Shown here piece after piece: positions 63,914 to 64,000 of a stretch of 64,000 nt of DNA. The stretch lies in assembly GCF_011762485.1 (NCBI RefSeq), contig NZ_JAAKGI010000046.1, forward strand, positions 686 to 64,685, given 5' to 3'. The notes below the pieces were generated by a model. The model worked only from the letters and a program-made list of their open reading frames with translations. It was not told the DNA's origin and did not search any database. Position 1 is the stretch's first letter; each line of letters opens with the position of its first letter. This DNA comes from Yeosuana marina (GTDB lineage: Bacteria > Bacteroidota > Bacteroidia > Flavobacteriales > Flavobacteriaceae). The translations under genes were made by a program, and so were the position numbers.

Positions 63914-64000
63914 ATGTCAGTAAGAAAATTAAAACCAATCACACCAGGACAGCGATTTAGAGTAGTAAATGGATTTGACGCCATAACTACTGATAAGCCG
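63914..64000 (+). CDS. rplB: 50S ribosomal protein L2, N-terminal part (cut by window edge)
   Basis: The frame from ATG 63914 runs to the right edge and gives 29 residues, starting MSVRKLKPITPGQRF and continuing RVVNGFDAITTDKP. This is the known L2 start, and it follows rplW as in the S10 operon. Too short for the ORF size limit but unmistakable by position and sequence. Confidence 0.93.
   Translation, partial: MSVRKLKPITPGQRFRVVNGFDAITTDKP

Overview
The window comes from an AT-rich chromosome of a member of the Flavobacteriaceae (Bacteroidota). The evidence is the promoter type (TTTG, 19 bases, TANNTTTG in front of rpsL), the near absence of Shine-Dalgarno sequences, a tmRNA whose tag reads GENNYALAA, a SusC/SusD pair, a CreD cluster, flavobacterial dispersed repeats, and an rpsL-rpsG-fusA-rpsJ-rplC order with no tuf gene. 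The genus cannot be fixed from the sequence alone.

Region by region. (1) 1-2560: the right end of an integrated mobile element, with the tail of a relaxase, a small coiled-coil membrane protein and a tyrosine recombinase of the Bacteroidota type. It lies directly beside the 3' end of ssrA (2561-2952, minus strand), the likely integration target. (2) 2953-14251: housekeeping and envelope genes: a saccharopine-dehydrogenase-like enzyme, a short-chain dehydrogenase, an SPFH protein, a frameshifted DUF2809 gene, a membrane protein/winged-helix regulator/creD cluster with two perfect palindromic operators, a DUF1801 protein, a small outer-membrane barrel, kdsA and typA. (3) 14409-26344: a surface-polysaccharide locus with two Wzx-type flippases, an FdtA/FdtB/acyltransferase set for a 3-amino-3,6-dideoxyhexose, five glycosyltransferases, a GNAT-fold transferase and a methyltransferase. 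No polymerase is recognisable. (4) 26364-32045: ftsE without ftsX, then a 1,000-residue TPR protein and a plugless outer-membrane barrel that look like a unit, closed by a strong terminator. (5) 32127-50717: mostly single conserved genes: a lipoprotein amidohydrolase, methyltransferase, YkgJ-type cysteine cluster protein, sterol-desaturase-like protein, LolC/E-like permease, CIA30 protein, NifX-like protein, metallo-beta-lactamase-fold hydrolase, RhlE-like helicase, VF530 protein, PaiB-like protein, radC, a polysaccharide-deacetylase-like protein, YjjG-like phosphatase, an overlapping three-gene envelope set, rarA, a rhomboid protease and rlmB. (6) 50788-58588, minus strand: a SusC/SusD nutrient-uptake locus with two accessory surface lipoproteins, preceded by a BamA/TamA-like protein. 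(7) 58822-64000: the str and S10 ribosomal operons in tandem, running off the right edge inside rplB.

How the parts work together: the mobile element sits in ssrA; KdsA supplies Kdo for lipopolysaccharide near the glycan locus; the Fdt-type enzymes, glycosyltransferases and flippases would build and export a surface glycan; the SusCD set would import an unknown substrate. The least described pieces are the CreD-linked operator system, the TPR/barrel pair, the three-gene envelope set at 44845-47691, and a terminator with two competing 5' arms at 37971-38011.
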